A stretch of DNA of 64,000 nt from a virus, in the IMG/VR virus record IMGVR_UViG_3300036770_005816, positions 62,001 to 126,000 of that record. One strand, written 5' to 3'. A program made the translations under genes and the position numbers. How positions within the stretch are numbered: the stretch's first letter is position 1; each line of letters begins with the position of its first letter. Shown here one piece after another: positions 15,404 to 23,601 of the stretch. The notes beneath the pieces were generated by a model. That model ran no database searches. It saw nothing but the letters and a program-made list of their open reading frames with translations, and was not told where the DNA came from.

Positions 15404-17325
15404 CCGTTTATGCCCAACCCGCGAGACGCGAACAACCCAACAAGGTCACTCGTAGACACATCGCGCGCCACCGTACCGCCTTCGGTAGCCACATCAACAA
15501 CGCCACGCTTACGCTCAATCAGGTCGTAAATCTCCTCATCAATCGTGCCTTCGCATAGCAGATAGGTAGCCGTCACCGAACCCTTCTGCCCGATTCGGTG
15601 GCAACGACCATAGGTTTGGTCTACATCTGCGGGTGTCCACGGCAACTCCACGAACAACACATCTTGCGACGCAGTCAACGTGTGCCCGGTCTTGGCAGCC
15701 TGAATACTCAACACAATCACGGGTGCGTCGGCGCACGACCCGTCTTGGAAACGGGACTTGTGAGCCTCCACCTCCTCCACCGGCATACCGCCCTGAATCT
15801 TCAGACCGCCGAACCGGTTCGCGATTTCATCAACAATGTCCCTGTGGTGAGCAGCCACAACCACTTTCAGACCGGCTTCCGCATGAGACTCAATGAACTC
15901 AACGACCGAATCCATCTTCGCTTTGGCTGCCAGCCGGCGCAAAACCGACAATTTCACCAAATGTTCGTTCGCTTCCGCCTTCATCCGGGCTAAAACGGCT
16001 GCGGACCTGGGTGACAAACCGAGTTCCTCGGCGATTTGTTTCGCTCGTTCCACCAAATACTCGACGATGTCCCGCTCCGCTTTCCTGTACTCCAACATCT
16101 GTGCGGGACTCCCCGTGACGTACACGGGTGCGTGCCGGACTGGCGGCAACTCGGAGAGGACCTGACCTTTCGTGCGCCGAATGTAGCAGTTTCCTCTCAA
16201 CTTCTCGTTTAGTTCATCAAGATTGCTGTGACCTGAGATGTTCCATTGACCGAACCTGTCTCGGAACGCACCGCAATACCGTCGGTAGAAACCCCACCTT
16301 CCGCCGAACAAATCAAGTTTCCCAAGAACTTCCAACTGGCTGGCGTACTCCGCCGGGCGGCTGGTCACCGGCGTGCCGGTTAGACACAACACGATGCCTT
16401 CGGGTTGAACGCGTTTCGCAATCTTCACGGCTGCTTTGGTGCGTTGAGCATCGGGACTCTTGACATAGTGGCTCTCATCGAACACGACGGCTTGGAAACC
16501 TGTGAGTCGCTTCTCCCAATGATGAATGTTGCTGTATCCGACAACAACCACATCGGTCGGTGTTTCGGGAAATGTTTTGCGGTCGGTAATCGTGGACACG
16601 GTGCGGTCAGGCAACCACTTTGCGTACTCTTTCTTCCAATTCAGAACCAAGTTCGGTGGGCAAACCACCAAAACGGGGTACGAATCCATCACATACTCGA
16701 CGGTCGCAATCGCCTGAATCGTCTTCCCAAGACCCATGTCGTCGGCGATGAACGACCTGCGTGCGTGCGACGCATAGGCGACACCTGCCCGCTGATACGG
16801 GAGAAGTGGGAGTCCCGCGACATCAACCTCTGCTTCTGTTGAGCGGGACATCTGTACGGACTCGTCGTGTTTGCTTCTGATTTCCTGCGCCAACAACCTG
16901 AGGTCGTCGGGAACTTTCTCTCGGAAGTTGTCTGCCCACTCGATTGCTTCTGTTATCGACGAAACGGGTGCTCTCCACGCTTTCGTTTTGGTGTGCCAAG
17001 TAACGCTCGGTATCTGCTTTACTGCTTTCACCTTCACAGGGTCGTAGGTGAACGAGAGATAGATGTAGTCGCCTTCCAACCGCACTCCGAACACTTGGTT
17101 CAGCGGGGTCGGCAAATCAAATGTGAGTATCTGCGGGTCTACGGTGAACCCGTGTTTGTTCCCGAAGTCCCGTATCTCGGCGAGCGAGGTGGCGGGTATG
17201 CGCCATGCTTTGGCAAGTTTGTCCCATTTCGCTCCGCTGATTTGTTTGATTTCTGCGACTTGGTCTGCGTCGTACGGGAAGTAGGCGACGATGTGGTCGT
17301 CGTTGAGTAGTAGTTGTTTGTCCAC
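15400..17325 (-). CDS. SNF2/SMARCAL1-like helicase
   Basis: 641 residues. An N-terminal region with repeated KWDKLAKAWRIP and TWHTKTKAWRAP segments (residues 30-120) resembles the HARP-like substrate-recognition repeats of SMARCAL1-type enzymes. The SNF2 core follows: DDMGLGKT (195-202, Walker A), DESH (282-285), CLTGTP, and QTYGRCHRIGQKG (motif VI). Such enzymes reanneal or remodel forked DNA. Probably acts in phage replication/recombination with the SSB and resolvase. Confidence 0.92.
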   Translation of the reverse strand: MDKQLLLNDDHIVAYFPYDADQVAEIKQISGAKWDKLAKAWRIPATSLAEIRDFGNKHGFTVDPQILTFDLPTPLNQVFGVRLEGDYIYLSFTYDPVKVKAVKQIPSVTWHTKTKAWRAPVSSITEAIEWADNFREKVPDDLRLLAQEIRSKHDESVQMSRSTEAEVDVAGLPLLPYQRAGVAYASHARRSFIADDMGLGKTIQAIATVEYVMDSYPVLVVCPPNLVLNWKKEYAKWLPDRTVSTITDRKTFPETPTDVVVVGYSNIHHWEKRLTGFQAVVFDESHYVKSPDAQRTKAAVKIAKRVQPEGIVLCLTGTPVTSRPAEYASQLEVLGKLDLFGGRWGFYRRYCGAFRDRFGQWNISGHSNLDELNEKLRGNCYIRRTKGQVLSELPPVRHAPVYVTGSPAQMLEYRKAERDIVEYLVERAKQIAEELGLSPRSAAVLARMKAEANEHLVKLSVLRRLAAKAKMDSVVEFIESHAEAGLKVVVAAHHRDIVDEIANRFGGLKIQGGMPVEEVEAHKSRFQDGSCADAPVIVLSIQAAKTGHTLTASQDVLFVELPWTPADVDQTYGRCHRIGQKGSVTATYLLCEGTIDEEIYDLIERKRGVVDVATEGGTVARDVSTSDLVGLFASRGLGING

Positions 17326-17334
17326 GAATCTAGT

Positions 17335-17868
17335 TTAGAGTTCGTCGTCTGAGATTCGTTTCTTGATTTCGTCGGTGAACATTTGACCCAAAAGGATTGT
17401 TGTTTGGGTTAGGTGGTTGCGTTCGCTTTCGGACATTCTTGCCCATTCGGTAACAATCGAGACGAGCCTTCCTGCGTGTACGGTGTCGGTGACTGCGGTG
17501 CGTGCTTTTTGGTTGTTTTCTTTTGCCCAACCGAGAACATTTATGAGGTCTCGAATCGTTCGTTCTTCTGCTAGTTCGTCAAGCATGGAGATGATTTTGC
17601 TGTCTGCTCCGCTGTTGTGGTTTTCTGCTAAGCCGTTTTGTTCGTAAACGATTTCTGATTGTTCTAGGTACATGAGTTGGTAGTACTCCGCTACTTCCAC
17701 TAGGTCGTTTGGTCGCCTACACCAAGTTCCCATTGGTGCGTTGTCTACCCGTCTCCAAGTGTCTAGGTGCCATTCCTTCATGGCGATAGATGTTCTCAGT
17801 TCGCCTAATCGTGTTCGCCGTCTGTCTCCGTCGTCGTAGTAGCCGTCGTCGATTATGAAGTCAATCAT
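17335..17868 (-). CDS. Hypothetical protein (177 aa)
   Basis: ATG at 17868 overlaps the upstream stop as ATGA (an ATG at 17880 with GAAGGG directly before it is possible). Starts MIDFIIDDGYYDDGDRRR and is rich in charged helices. Begins a run of small overlapping minus-strand genes up to 18752. No family recognised. Confidence 0.75.
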   Translation of the reverse strand: MIDFIIDDGYYDDGDRRRTRLGELRTSIAMKEWHLDTWRRVDNAPMGTWCRRPNDLVEVAEYYQLMYLEQSEIVYEQNGLAENHNSGADSKIISMLDELAEERTIRDLINVLGWAKENNQKARTAVTDTVHAGRLVSIVTEWARMSESERNHLTQTTILLGQMFTDEIKKRISDDEL

Positions 17869-18020
17869 TTGCGAATCCATTTCCCTTCGACGAGAACGAA
17901 TCCCATGTGCTCTGCGTAGTCGGGGTCGTCGTGAAACGCCACATTTCGACAGTAGTCACAGATTTCGTTGTGGTAGTAAAACCGTGTAGTTGGACAAGTA
18001 CATACTTCTTTTGTGTTCAT
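17865..18020 (-). CDS. Zinc-ribbon microprotein (51 aa)
   Basis: MNTKEVCTCPTTRFYYHNEICDYCRNVAFHDDP in outline: CxC at 7-9 and CxxC at about 21-24 form a probable four-cysteine zinc site. Overlaps neighbours by 4 bp on both sides (ATGA), which supports a genuine gene. Confidence 0.7.
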   Translation of the reverse strand: MNTKEVCTCPTTRFYYHNEICDYCRNVAFHDDPDYAEHMGFVLVEGKWIRK

Positions 18021-18346
18021 CAGCACTCCTCGTAGATGTTTCCGTTATTTGCTATTTTTAGTGAGCAATCTTGGTTTGTTGGTAGGTAGATGTTGTCGCC
18101 TGATTGGATTACCGTTCCGTAGACTGCGACAAGTTTGTCGGTGACCACCTGAATGTTGCCGTCGCATTTCTTTTCTGCGATGCTCCATAGCGTGTCGTAT
18201 GCGAAAACCTTGTGCGGTGTCGTGTCGCAGGTGAACCGTTCAGCGTTTCTACCGCCGATTGCCAACGCCACCATTGACGCTACCGCTAATCCCAACAACA
18301 TGAGCGTGTTGCGTAGGTTGCGTGAACGATACTTGTGCGTGTTCAT
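18020..18346 (-). CDS. Membrane-anchored LysM-like protein
   Basis: 108 residues. A basic N-terminus (HKYRSRNLRN) precedes one membrane helix at about 14-31 (LMLLGLAVASMVALAIGG), then a LysM-type unit: KVFAYDTLWSIAEKKCDGNIQVVTDKLVAVYGTVIQSGDNIYLP. LysM binds peptidoglycan, so the product is expected in the cell envelope with the LysM domain outside. Possible roles include superinfection exclusion or lysis timing; neither is shown by sequence. Confidence 0.8.
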   Translation of the reverse strand: MNTHKYRSRNLRNTLMLLGLAVASMVALAIGGRNAERFTCDTTPHKVFAYDTLWSIAEKKCDGNIQVVTDKLVAVYGTVIQSGDNIYLPTNQDCSLKIANNGNIYEEC

Positions 18347-18531
18347 TTAGCGACCTTCGCTTCTTGGTCTTTTTCCCAAAGTGCTTCCGCTTTCTCTGCG
18401 ATTGTGTCGTCGTACTTGTCGGTAGCCCACACATCGTCGCTGAGTGGTAGCCACGCTGACTCAACAAGGTTGTTGGTCGCTCGTTCCCAATACTCGTCAA
18501 TCGTGTCTTGGTCTTGGTCGAACAAACTCAT
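18343..18531 (-). CDS. Small hypothetical protein (62 aa)
   Basis: Starts MSLFDQDQDTIDEYWERATNN and ends KDQEAKVAK; acidic and helical. Overlaps both neighbours by 4 bp (ATGA). No family recognised. Confidence 0.7.
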   Translation of the reverse strand: MSLFDQDQDTIDEYWERATNNLVESAWLPLSDDVWATDKYDDTIAEKAEALWEKDQEAKVAK

Positions 18532-18752
18532 TTCTCCTGAACCTTGCCCTTCGTGGTGTCGAACACTTCGTCGATAAGGTTTTTCCAAACCTCGAACTGA
18601 TTGTTTTCGTAGTCGCCCGTGATTGCCTGCTCGTATGTAATCTTTCCGAGAAGGTTCATCGGTATGCCGAGCACGAGTGCGTCGGTCGCCGAGTAGACGA
18701 TGTTGTCTAGATAGTCCTTCTTGGTGTCGTCTGATTCTGTTGATGTACTCAT
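18528..18752 (-). CDS. Small hypothetical protein (74 aa)
   Basis: MSTSTESDDTKKDYLDNIVYSATDALVLGIPMNLLGKITYEQ in outline; the centre is mildly hydrophobic but too short for a clear membrane helix. First gene of the overlapping minus operon; its leader contains CTACTAG followed by GAAAGGG and is a degenerate version of the leader family without the stem. Confidence 0.7.
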   Translation of the reverse strand: MSTSTESDDTKKDYLDNIVYSATDALVLGIPMNLLGKITYEQAITGDYENNQFEVWKNLIDEVFDTTKGKVQEK

Positions 18753-18802
18753 TGGGTTCCCTTTCCTAGTAGTTGGTTATTACACAATACATAACATACT
18801 AC

Positions 18803-19513
18803 TCAGGGGTGTAACACGGAAACAACCTGCTTCCGTTCTTTTCTCCGATGATTGAGATTCTGAACCACAACACCGCAACCGAGTTCCCGCCACGAGCGAT
18901 ACCAACCCCGTTTCGTTTTGTAACTCAGATTCGTCGGGTCGGAGAAGTATGCGAGCACACCCCAATCAAACTCCGAGACACGCAGTTCATGACCCTGTGT
19001 GTAATACGACAACGCCCGACTCCGCAAAGAGTCCCGCTCCTGAGACATACCGAAATCCGACAAAGGGAACAATTTCAAGTCCGACATCGGGACTATCAGA
19101 TTTGACGGAACATGTATGTTTTTTGCGGGTCGTGCGAACTGCTCGGAAGTCAAGTCCAAGATGAAGTTGTCGGTCTCCACAAGAAGGTGTCCGCTCCAAC
19201 CGCCGAAGTCTTGGGAGAAACGGGTAACCGCCACATTCCAAGCATCATCGGGAAGGTCGTTCGCGTTCGTTCCGAACATTTCGAACCCTTTGGTGTTGAA
19301 AGAAATTGCGCCGACGGGTCGAAGTCGGTGCGGAACTTTTTGGTTTTCAAGGATTCTGCGTGCGAAGTTGCCCGCAAGAACACAAGAGTTACCCCCGTTC
19401 CCGAGAGTCCCGATGCGTCCCGCCTCGATGTCTCGCCAACCGTCAACGATTGCGTCGAGAATGAACTTCTCTTCGTCGATGGTTATTTGTTTATTTGGTT
19501 TTATCGTTTTCAT
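18803..19513 (-). CDS. Transglutaminase/papain-like cysteine enzyme candidate
   Basis: 236 residues. GGNSCVLAGNFARRIL, then GWSGHLLVETDNFILDLTSEQFARP has the Cys...His...Asp arrangement of transglutaminase-like and arylamine-acetyltransferase-like folds: Cys at the start of a helix, His on a strand, Asp on the following strand. The C-terminus (from about 170) is basic and unrecognised. Candidate activities are protein crosslinking, deamidation or peptide cleavage. The triad is seen; the activity is inference. Confidence 0.6.
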   Translation of the reverse strand: MKTIKPNKQITIDEEKFILDAIVDGWRDIEAGRIGTLGNGGNSCVLAGNFARRILENQKVPHRLRPVGAISFNTKGFEMFGTNANDLPDDAWNVAVTRFSQDFGGWSGHLLVETDNFILDLTSEQFARPAKNIHVPSNLIVPMSDLKLFPLSDFGMSQERDSLRSRALSYYTQGHELRVSEFDWGVLAYFSDPTNLSYKTKRGWYRSWRELGCGVVVQNLNHRRKERKQVVSVLHP

Positions 19514-19560
19514 TTTCGTTACTCCATTTGTCGGAAAGGTTTTTTACGGCAAGGCTGAAC

Positions 19561-19992
19561 ATGAGCGACATCAAAACCAAAATCGCTAGTCCCATAACTG
19601 CTTCATACATAATAAAAAAGGTTACTGATTTGATGTCTGCTTGTCAAGGGGGGTGGCAAACAATGAACGGGACTGTTAGCCTGACCCGCATGGAAAACGA
19701 ACCACTCGCCGACGAAAAAACTTATGTAGTCACATGGAAAACCGTCGTAACCCTGAACCCGACAAGCGACCAAGAACTTGACGAAAGTTGGGCTGTCCTT
19801 ACCGCCCGAAACACGATGCGAGACCTTGTCGCCGACCCGGAACACCCGGACAACTGGTTCGAAGTCGAGTCAATCGGGAACAGTCCCGCGACCCGAACAT
19901 ATGTTCGCCTAACGGACGCGATTGACAACTACGGGACTGATAACTTCGCTGCCCGCATGGAAGCGAAGTATGGAATAACCGACCCGAAGTAA
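19561..19992 (+). CDS. Hypothetical protein (143 aa)
   Basis: Starts MSDIKTKIASPITASYIIKKV; has an antiparallel-strand-like core (TVSLTRMENEPLADEKTYVVTWKTVVTLNP) and a helical C-terminus. Divergent from the transglutaminase-like gene. Its stop is 13 bp upstream of the first copy of the 16-mer repeat. No family recognised. Confidence 0.7.
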   Translation: MSDIKTKIASPITASYIIKKVTDLMSACQGGWQTMNGTVSLTRMENEPLADEKTYVVTWKTVVTLNPTSDQELDESWAVLTARNTMRDLVADPEHPDNWFEVESIGNSPATRTYVRLTDAIDNYGTDNFAARMEAKYGITDPK

Positions 19993-20005
19993 GCCGCGGT
20001 TTCCT

Positions 20006-20021
20006 GACGGTGGCGGAAAGC
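20006..20021 (+). repeat. 16-mer GACGGTGGCGGAAAGC, copy 1
   Basis: First of 14 same-orientation copies between 20.0 and 40.4 kb. It lies just after a stop codon and 80 bp before a GTGCGTAATA promoter element. Confidence 0.85.
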
Positions 20022-20100
20022 CGGGCGGGGAGCCGCCCTTGTGCGGGTCGGGCTGTGCCTGAATCACGGGTTTCGTGATGTGATGGCGGTTCGCTACCCA

Positions 20101-20163
20101 TCGCACACTTCGTAACACCCCGTGCGTAATCTCGGTATCACCTACTAGCCCACCTTCGGGTGG
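20101..20163 (+). promoter_or_regulatory. GCACAC/GTGCGTAAT element plus leader hairpin
   Basis: TCGCACACTT (20101-20110), TAACACCCC, GTGCGTAATCT (20122-20132), CTACTAG, and the stem CCACC-TTCG-GGTGG (20150-20163) with a UUCG tetraloop, followed by AGAAAG. Confidence 0.8.
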
Positions 20164-20180
20164 AGAAAGCGAGATACCCA

Positions 20181-20669
20181 ATGTCCACCGCCACCCTTCC
20201 ACCGCTCACGCGCACCGAGCGCGTTGTTGCGTGGCTCCGCGATAACGCGGGCGACAACAACTTCCTGCGTTCCGTTCTTGCGAATTACGACCGTTGGGGT
20301 CGTCTGTCCGACAAGCAACTTGACGCGGTTGAGCGCAACATGAACCGACCCGCGCGCGTTGCGAACCCGAACCCCGTCACCGAAGTCGGCATGTACCGCG
20401 ATGACGCGGGTGTCGTGTTTCGCGTGAAGTTGTCCAAGCAGGGCAGGCTGTACGCGATGCGTTTCGTTCCCGAAGCGCAGGTCAAGTCCGAGCGTTTCGT
20501 CTACGCGGGTGGTGCGGTTCGCGCACTTCGCGCGGATAACCGCATGAGCGTCGCGCAGGCGCAGGCACTTGGCGTTCAGTTCGGCATCTGCTGTGTCTGT
20601 GGCGCGGAACTCACCGCGAGCGAGTCCGTCGCTAACGGCATCGGACCGGTGTGCGCTAAGCGCGTCTGA
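20181..20669 (+). CDS. DUF6011-like protein with C-terminal zinc finger
   Basis: 162 residues starting MSTATLPPLTRTERVVAW. The C-terminus ICCVCGAELTASESVANGIGPVCAKRV is the DUF6011-type zinc-finger signature common in actinobacteriophages (CxxC ... GIGPVC). The N-terminal part is helical and basic (NMNRPARVANPNPVTEVGMYRDD). DNA- or RNA-binding adaptor is a plausible role; none is established. Confidence 0.85.
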   Translation: MSTATLPPLTRTERVVAWLRDNAGDNNFLRSVLANYDRWGRLSDKQLDAVERNMNRPARVANPNPVTEVGMYRDDAGVVFRVKLSKQGRLYAMRFVPEAQVKSERFVYAGGAVRALRADNRMSVAQAQALGVQFGICCVCGAELTASESVANGIGPVCAKRV

Positions 20670-20685
20670 CGCGCTAGGCGGGTTT

Positions 20686-20725
20686 CCCCCGTCTCCGTAC
20701 CTTCGGGTGCGGGGGCGGGGGTTTC
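20686..20725 (+). terminator. GC-rich hairpin terminator
   Basis: CCCCCGTCTCCGTACC (20686-20701) and GGTGCGGGGGCGGGGG (20706-20721) form an imperfect stem with a UUCG-type loop, followed by a short T-rich stretch, between convergent genes. Confidence 0.65.
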
Positions 20726-20763
20726 GTCGTTTCTAGGGGCTTCTCCGCGCGTCTAGCAGGGTT

Positions 20764-21390
20764 CTACGGGGTCACCTTCTTGGTGCGCTTGCATAGGTGC
20801 GCCCACTTCTCCCCGTAGGTACACGGGTTCCACGGGTTCCAACCCGAATAATCGTAAAGCAGTTTCCCTGCCCGCAGGTTCGTGAGCGGGTCAAGTAACG
20901 GTTCCTGTTCGCAGATACCCATGTCTAGACAGATACGCGCCCACTTGTTGCGTTTCAGGTCGTAGTTCACCCCGTTGATTTGGAGTAGACCCGTATCCGA
21001 GCGGTGATTCCACTCGCGTACCCGCAGGATTTCGCAGGTTTCGCTAGGGACATCGCCACCACGCAGGTTCGGACACCCGCCCGACTCCCGCAGGATTATC
21101 GCCCGCAAGGTCGGGAGATGCTCAGGTAGCCACCCCGCTTCGAGCGCCAGGTCGTCGAGCCAGTCCACCTGCCCATGCCTAAACACAATGGGGGCGGGGG
21201 CGGCGGGGAGTCCCGTCTCCGTCGCCACCCTGTCGGGTGCTGGCGGGACTACGAAATCGGGTCTAGTTTCCGAGATAATTACTTGTGTTTCTGGTTTTGC
21301 GACGTTTTCTGGTGCCGGGTCAATCCGGGAGACCACCCCGAATACTGCGCCATAGAAAATAGTTATCGCTGTTCCTACTTTGAGTAACAA
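20764..21390 (-). CDS. Secreted/membrane-anchored lysozyme-like transglycosylase
   Basis: 208 residues from a TTG with AAAGGAAA upstream. A hydrophobic N-terminal segment (VGTAITIFYGAVFGVV) is a signal anchor, followed by a Pro-rich linker (30-75) and a lysozyme-like core: ILRESGG (catalytic Glu), DTGLLQINGVNY, LLDPLTNLRAGKLLYDYSGWNPW. Probably cleaves peptidoglycan in the envelope. It lies far from the lysis cassette, so a role in entry, envelope remodelling or exclusion is as likely as lysis. Confidence 0.85.
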   Translation of the reverse strand: MLLKVGTAITIFYGAVFGVVSRIDPAPENVAKPETQVIISETRPDFVVPPAPDRVATETGLPAAPAPIVFRHGQVDWLDDLALEAGWLPEHLPTLRAIILRESGGCPNLRGGDVPSETCEILRVREWNHRSDTGLLQINGVNYDLKRNKWARICLDMGICEQEPLLDPLTNLRAGKLLYDYSGWNPWNPCTYGEKWAHLCKRTKKVTP

Positions 21391-21466
21391 AATTGTTTCC
21401 TTTGTTCGGTTGATGTGATGTGTATTCGTTTCCGGAGTCCGTTCTCCGTCTAATAATCTGATAACA

Positions 21467-21496
21467 AGTATACCTGTTGGGGGTTTTCGGGGTCAA
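21467..21496 (-). promoter_or_regulatory. Sigma-70-type promoter for the transglycosylase
   Basis: Minus strand: TTGACC (21496-21491), 18-bp spacer, TATACT (21472-21467). Downstream the leader has the hairpin CGGAG-AACGGA-CTCCG. Confidence 0.75.
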
Positions 21497-21805
21497 TAAG
21501 CAGCGCACGTGCAGCGCAGCAGCCAGATTTTTGATTTTTTTTCGCTTTTTGGGAGGTCCTGCGGGAGGTCCTGTTGGGCTGCCCGCGTCGCCTGCTGTCT
21601 AGTCCCGCAAATGGCTTGGTTGTTGGGTTTGGTGGGCGGGACTGTGGTGTGGTGGGGTGGGGGTTGGGTCGGGTTGTTATCGGGTCGGGTGGTGGTTGGG
21701 GAGAAGAACACTTCGGTTTTTTGGTGTGACGCGGTTCACATCAGGTTTCAGGTGCGAATAACCCCGCCCGTGTCGGTTCGGGCGGGGGTTCGGTCGGCTA
21801 CGGGT
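21497..21805 (+). other. Gene-free stretch with interspersed repeat and terminator hairpin
   Basis: G/T-rich on the plus strand. It contains an AGTCCCGC/GCGGGACT dyad (21601-21608 with 21636-21643) and a GC-rich inverted repeat at 21761-21789 that probably terminates the minus-strand operon ending at 21806. A plus-strand frame here (from 21509) has no RBS or protein-like composition and is not called. Confidence 0.65.
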
Positions 21806-21946
21806 TCAGGGTGTCGCGTGGTGCGCGCACCACCAACACACTATGTCGTCGTGGCGGTCACTCCAAGTAGGCAGATAGTTGTCATGCCTCTCCGTCATTA
21901 CATCATCACAGATAGGACACTCGCGTCCTTCGTGCTCGTTGCTCAT
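21806..21946 (-). CDS. Zinc-ribbon microprotein (46 aa)
   Basis: MSNEHEGRECPICDDVM, then DDIVCWWCAHHATP: CPIC and CWWC are two zinc knuckles. The ATG is preceded by a strong GGGGGG-AAATAACCT leader that is also the end of the upstream TM microprotein gene. Last gene of the operon. Confidence 0.75.
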   Translation of the reverse strand: MSNEHEGRECPICDDVMTERHDNYLPTWSDRHDDIVCWWCAHHATP

Positions 21947-21949
21947 AGG

Positions 21950-22033
21950 TTATTTCCCCCCTTTCATCATGAAGTAGTTCGCTACCACTATGACCACGCC
22001 GTAGGTGACTAAGAATGTCGCTACATAGTTCAC
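21950..22033 (-). CDS. Transmembrane microprotein (27 aa)
   Basis: GTG start 3 bp after the upstream stop (TGA-CCC-GTG). MNYVATFLVTYGVVIVVANY is a single membrane-spanning segment, followed by FMMKGGK with positive charges. Its last codons form the purine-rich RBS of the next gene. Tiny single-pass proteins in phages often modify holins or host membrane complexes; the role here is unknown. Confidence 0.6.
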   Translation of the reverse strand: MNYVATFLVTYGVVIVVANYFMMKGGK

Positions 22034-22036
22034 GGG

Positions 22037-22219
22037 TCATTCACCGCGCTCGGGTAGTGGTTGTATGTCCCATTTCGTGCAGTGTCCGTCGTAGCACGCT
22101 TCGCATACGACAGTGCCGTCGTACTCGTAGTCGCTTCCGTCGGGGAGTATCCCGATAGGTGCTAGCCACCACTTGTCCGTGACGGTTTCGCAGTACTCGC
22201 AGGTTCGTTCATCGTTCAT
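22037..22219 (-). CDS. Zinc-ribbon protein (60 aa)
   Basis: MNDERTCEYCETVTDKWWLAP, then VVCEACYDGHC: CEYC and CEAC knuckles about 35 residues apart. ATG overlaps the upstream TGA by the usual ATGA. No family beyond the zinc-ribbon pattern is recognised. Confidence 0.75.
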   Translation of the reverse strand: MNDERTCEYCETVTDKWWLAPIGILPDGSDYEYDGTVVCEACYDGHCTKWDIQPLPERGE

Positions 22220-22545
22220 CGCGCGCACCTCACATACTTCTCGCGGATAGCGATACTGTCGTGGTGACGCGCACGCGACGGTCGGTGTGTCTTTCTCTGC
22301 CATTGACGCTGAGTCATCGTGAGATACGCGAGACGGTGCTCACGCTTGGCACGGTAGATAGCGCGGAACATCTCCGAGTATCCTCGCGCCTTCGCGTCAC
22401 GCAACGCCATGACGGTTTTTGTGTCCTCTACGGGTACGCGGTATCCGCTCACCATTTCGTTGTAGATAGCCCACATAATTTTGTCGGTTTCCGTGCCTTC
22501 TTTGAGAAGGTTCGGCATACCCGATTGGGTTTCATACTTGCTCAT
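22216..22545 (-). CDS. Basic hypothetical protein (109 aa)
   Basis: MSKYETQSGMPNLLKEGTETDKIMWAIYNEMVSGYRVP in outline; the C-terminal half is very basic (RQWQRKTHRPSRARHHDS). Charge suggests nucleic-acid binding. First gene of a four-gene operon with a full element/hairpin leader. Confidence 0.7.
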   Translation of the reverse strand: MSKYETQSGMPNLLKEGTETDKIMWAIYNEMVSGYRVPVEDTKTVMALRDAKARGYSEMFRAIYRAKREHRLAYLTMTQRQWQRKTHRPSRARHHDSIAIREKYVRCAR

Positions 22546-22561
22546 TTCGGTATTCCTTTCC

Positions 22562-22624
22562 CCGCCCTTCGGCGGTCTAGTAGTTGCTGATTACATTACG
22601 CACGAATCGTCGTGAAGTGTGATT
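22562..22624 (-). promoter_or_regulatory. ATCACAC/GTGCGTAAT element plus leader hairpin
   Basis: Minus strand: GAATCACAC (22624-22616), 12 nt, GTGCGTAATGT (22603-22593), CTACTAG, and the stem CCGCC-GAAG-GGCGG (22575-22562). The ATCACA half overlaps the stop codon of the upstream gene. Confidence 0.8.
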
Positions 22625-23025
22625 CACCGCGACGGGTAGAACGGAATCTGCCCCAAGTAGAACCCGTTGTCGTCGTACTGAGATGAGAGAAACGCTCGGT
22701 GCTCGTTTTCTATCTTGCGTCGCTCGTCGTCCGCGCGAAGGTCATCTAGCCACATTTTGAGACCTTCACCGCTCGCGCCGTATTCCATTTCGCCGTAGAA
22801 CGGGTTCGGGTAGCCGACGATGTTGCCGACCCACTTGTCCGCGTCACGCGCCGATGTTTCTCCGCTGAATACGCGCTCGGTTGCCCAACCGTTATTTTCA
22901 CCGCCCGATACCGCGATGCGGATTCGGATTAGGTACGGGTTCACGGGTGCGCGCCATACGCTCACTTCGTATCCGAGTGAGAGTGCCTGCGATTTCTTTT
23001 CCCAAGTGATTCCTAAGAGACTCAT
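22624..23025 (-). CDS. Hypothetical protein (133 aa)
   Basis: MSLLGITWEKKSQALSLGYE, then a strand-rich core (VSVWRAPVNPYLIRIRIAVSG) and a helical middle (GLKMWLDDLRADDERRKIENEH). Looks like a compact alpha/beta protein. Preceded by the short-stem leader at 23039. No family recognised. Confidence 0.7.
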   Translation of the reverse strand: MSLLGITWEKKSQALSLGYEVSVWRAPVNPYLIRIRIAVSGGENNGWATERVFSGETSARDADKWVGNIVGYPNPFYGEMEYGASGEGLKMWLDDLRADDERRKIENEHRAFLSSQYDDNGFYLGQIPFYPSR

Positions 23026-23038
23026 TCTGATTCCTTTC

Positions 23039-23048
23039 CCCCGAAGGG
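23039..23048 (-). promoter_or_regulatory. Short leader hairpin
   Basis: Minus strand: CTACTAG-CCC-TTCG-GGG-GGAAAGG, a 3-bp-stem member of the leader family. The expected GTGCGTA element is missing; GTAACACC-type sequence lies further upstream (23090-23150). Confidence 0.6.
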
Positions 23049-23246
23049 CTAGTAGTTGATTCCTACCCCCCACAATAACAAGGGGGTGTAATACGGTTAT
23101 CAGCGTATCGGGTCAGAACGGGTATCACGCGACAGGGGGTGTAACACGGTTTCACGACCACGCGATTTCGGATTCCCACTTTTTCGCAACGCCTTCACCC
23201 GCCCGCAAGAGACACGCGAACCGAAACCGCACGCAGGACACGGGCG

Positions 23247-23331
23247 AGTCCCGCCCGAAAGACAGAAGATTGGAGTCCCGCGCGCGTATTCATTGTCGCG
23301 GGACTAGCGACTGTCGAGAGCGGACGGGACT
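23247..23331 (+). repeat. AGTCCCGC/GCGGGACT interspersed dyad
   Basis: AGTCCCGC at 23247 and 23274, GCGGGACT at 23298, CGGGACT near 23325, in a gene-free gap (23026-23601). A G/T-rich tract and copy 2 of the 16-mer follow. Confidence 0.75.
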
Positions 23332-23390
23332 GTTGGGCGGTGGCGCGCTTGTTGGGTCGCGTTGCGTTTGTTGCGTTTGTTGCGTTTCCC

Positions 23391-23406
23391 GACGGTGGCG
23401 GAAAGC
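23391..23406 (+). repeat. 16-mer repeat, copy 2
   Basis: Exact GACGGTGGCGGAAAGC, preceded by a TTGCGTTTG tandem. No start codon is near; it lies 115 bp before the next promoter element. Confidence 0.85.
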
Positions 23407-23520
23407 GGGGGAATCTTGACTCGTGCTGTCGGGTTTCGTGTGGCGGGTGAACGCTGAGAGTGTTCGTTCGGCTACTTGCTCGTACTCGTACCCTTAGTGT
23501 CACGAGTCACATCGCAGAAT

Positions 23521-23585
23521 GTCACTACCGTACTACACCCGTGCGTAGTATGTATGTCATCAACTACTAGCCCGACGAGAGTCGG
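23521..23585 (+). promoter_or_regulatory. GTCACT/GTGCGTAGTAT element plus leader hairpin
   Basis: GTCACTACCG (23521), GTGCGTAGTATG (23541), CTACTAG, stem CCGAC-GAGA-GTCGG (23572-23585), AGAAAC. The spacer CCGTACTACA(A/C)CC is shared with the element at 15075. Confidence 0.85.
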
Positions 23586-23601
23586 AGAAACGAGATACGA
23601 A

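Noticed and set aside
21509-22012. Plus-strand frame of 167 codons
   Set aside because: No RBS, low-complexity Trp/Gly/Val-rich translation, and it overlaps two convincing minus-strand microprotein genes.
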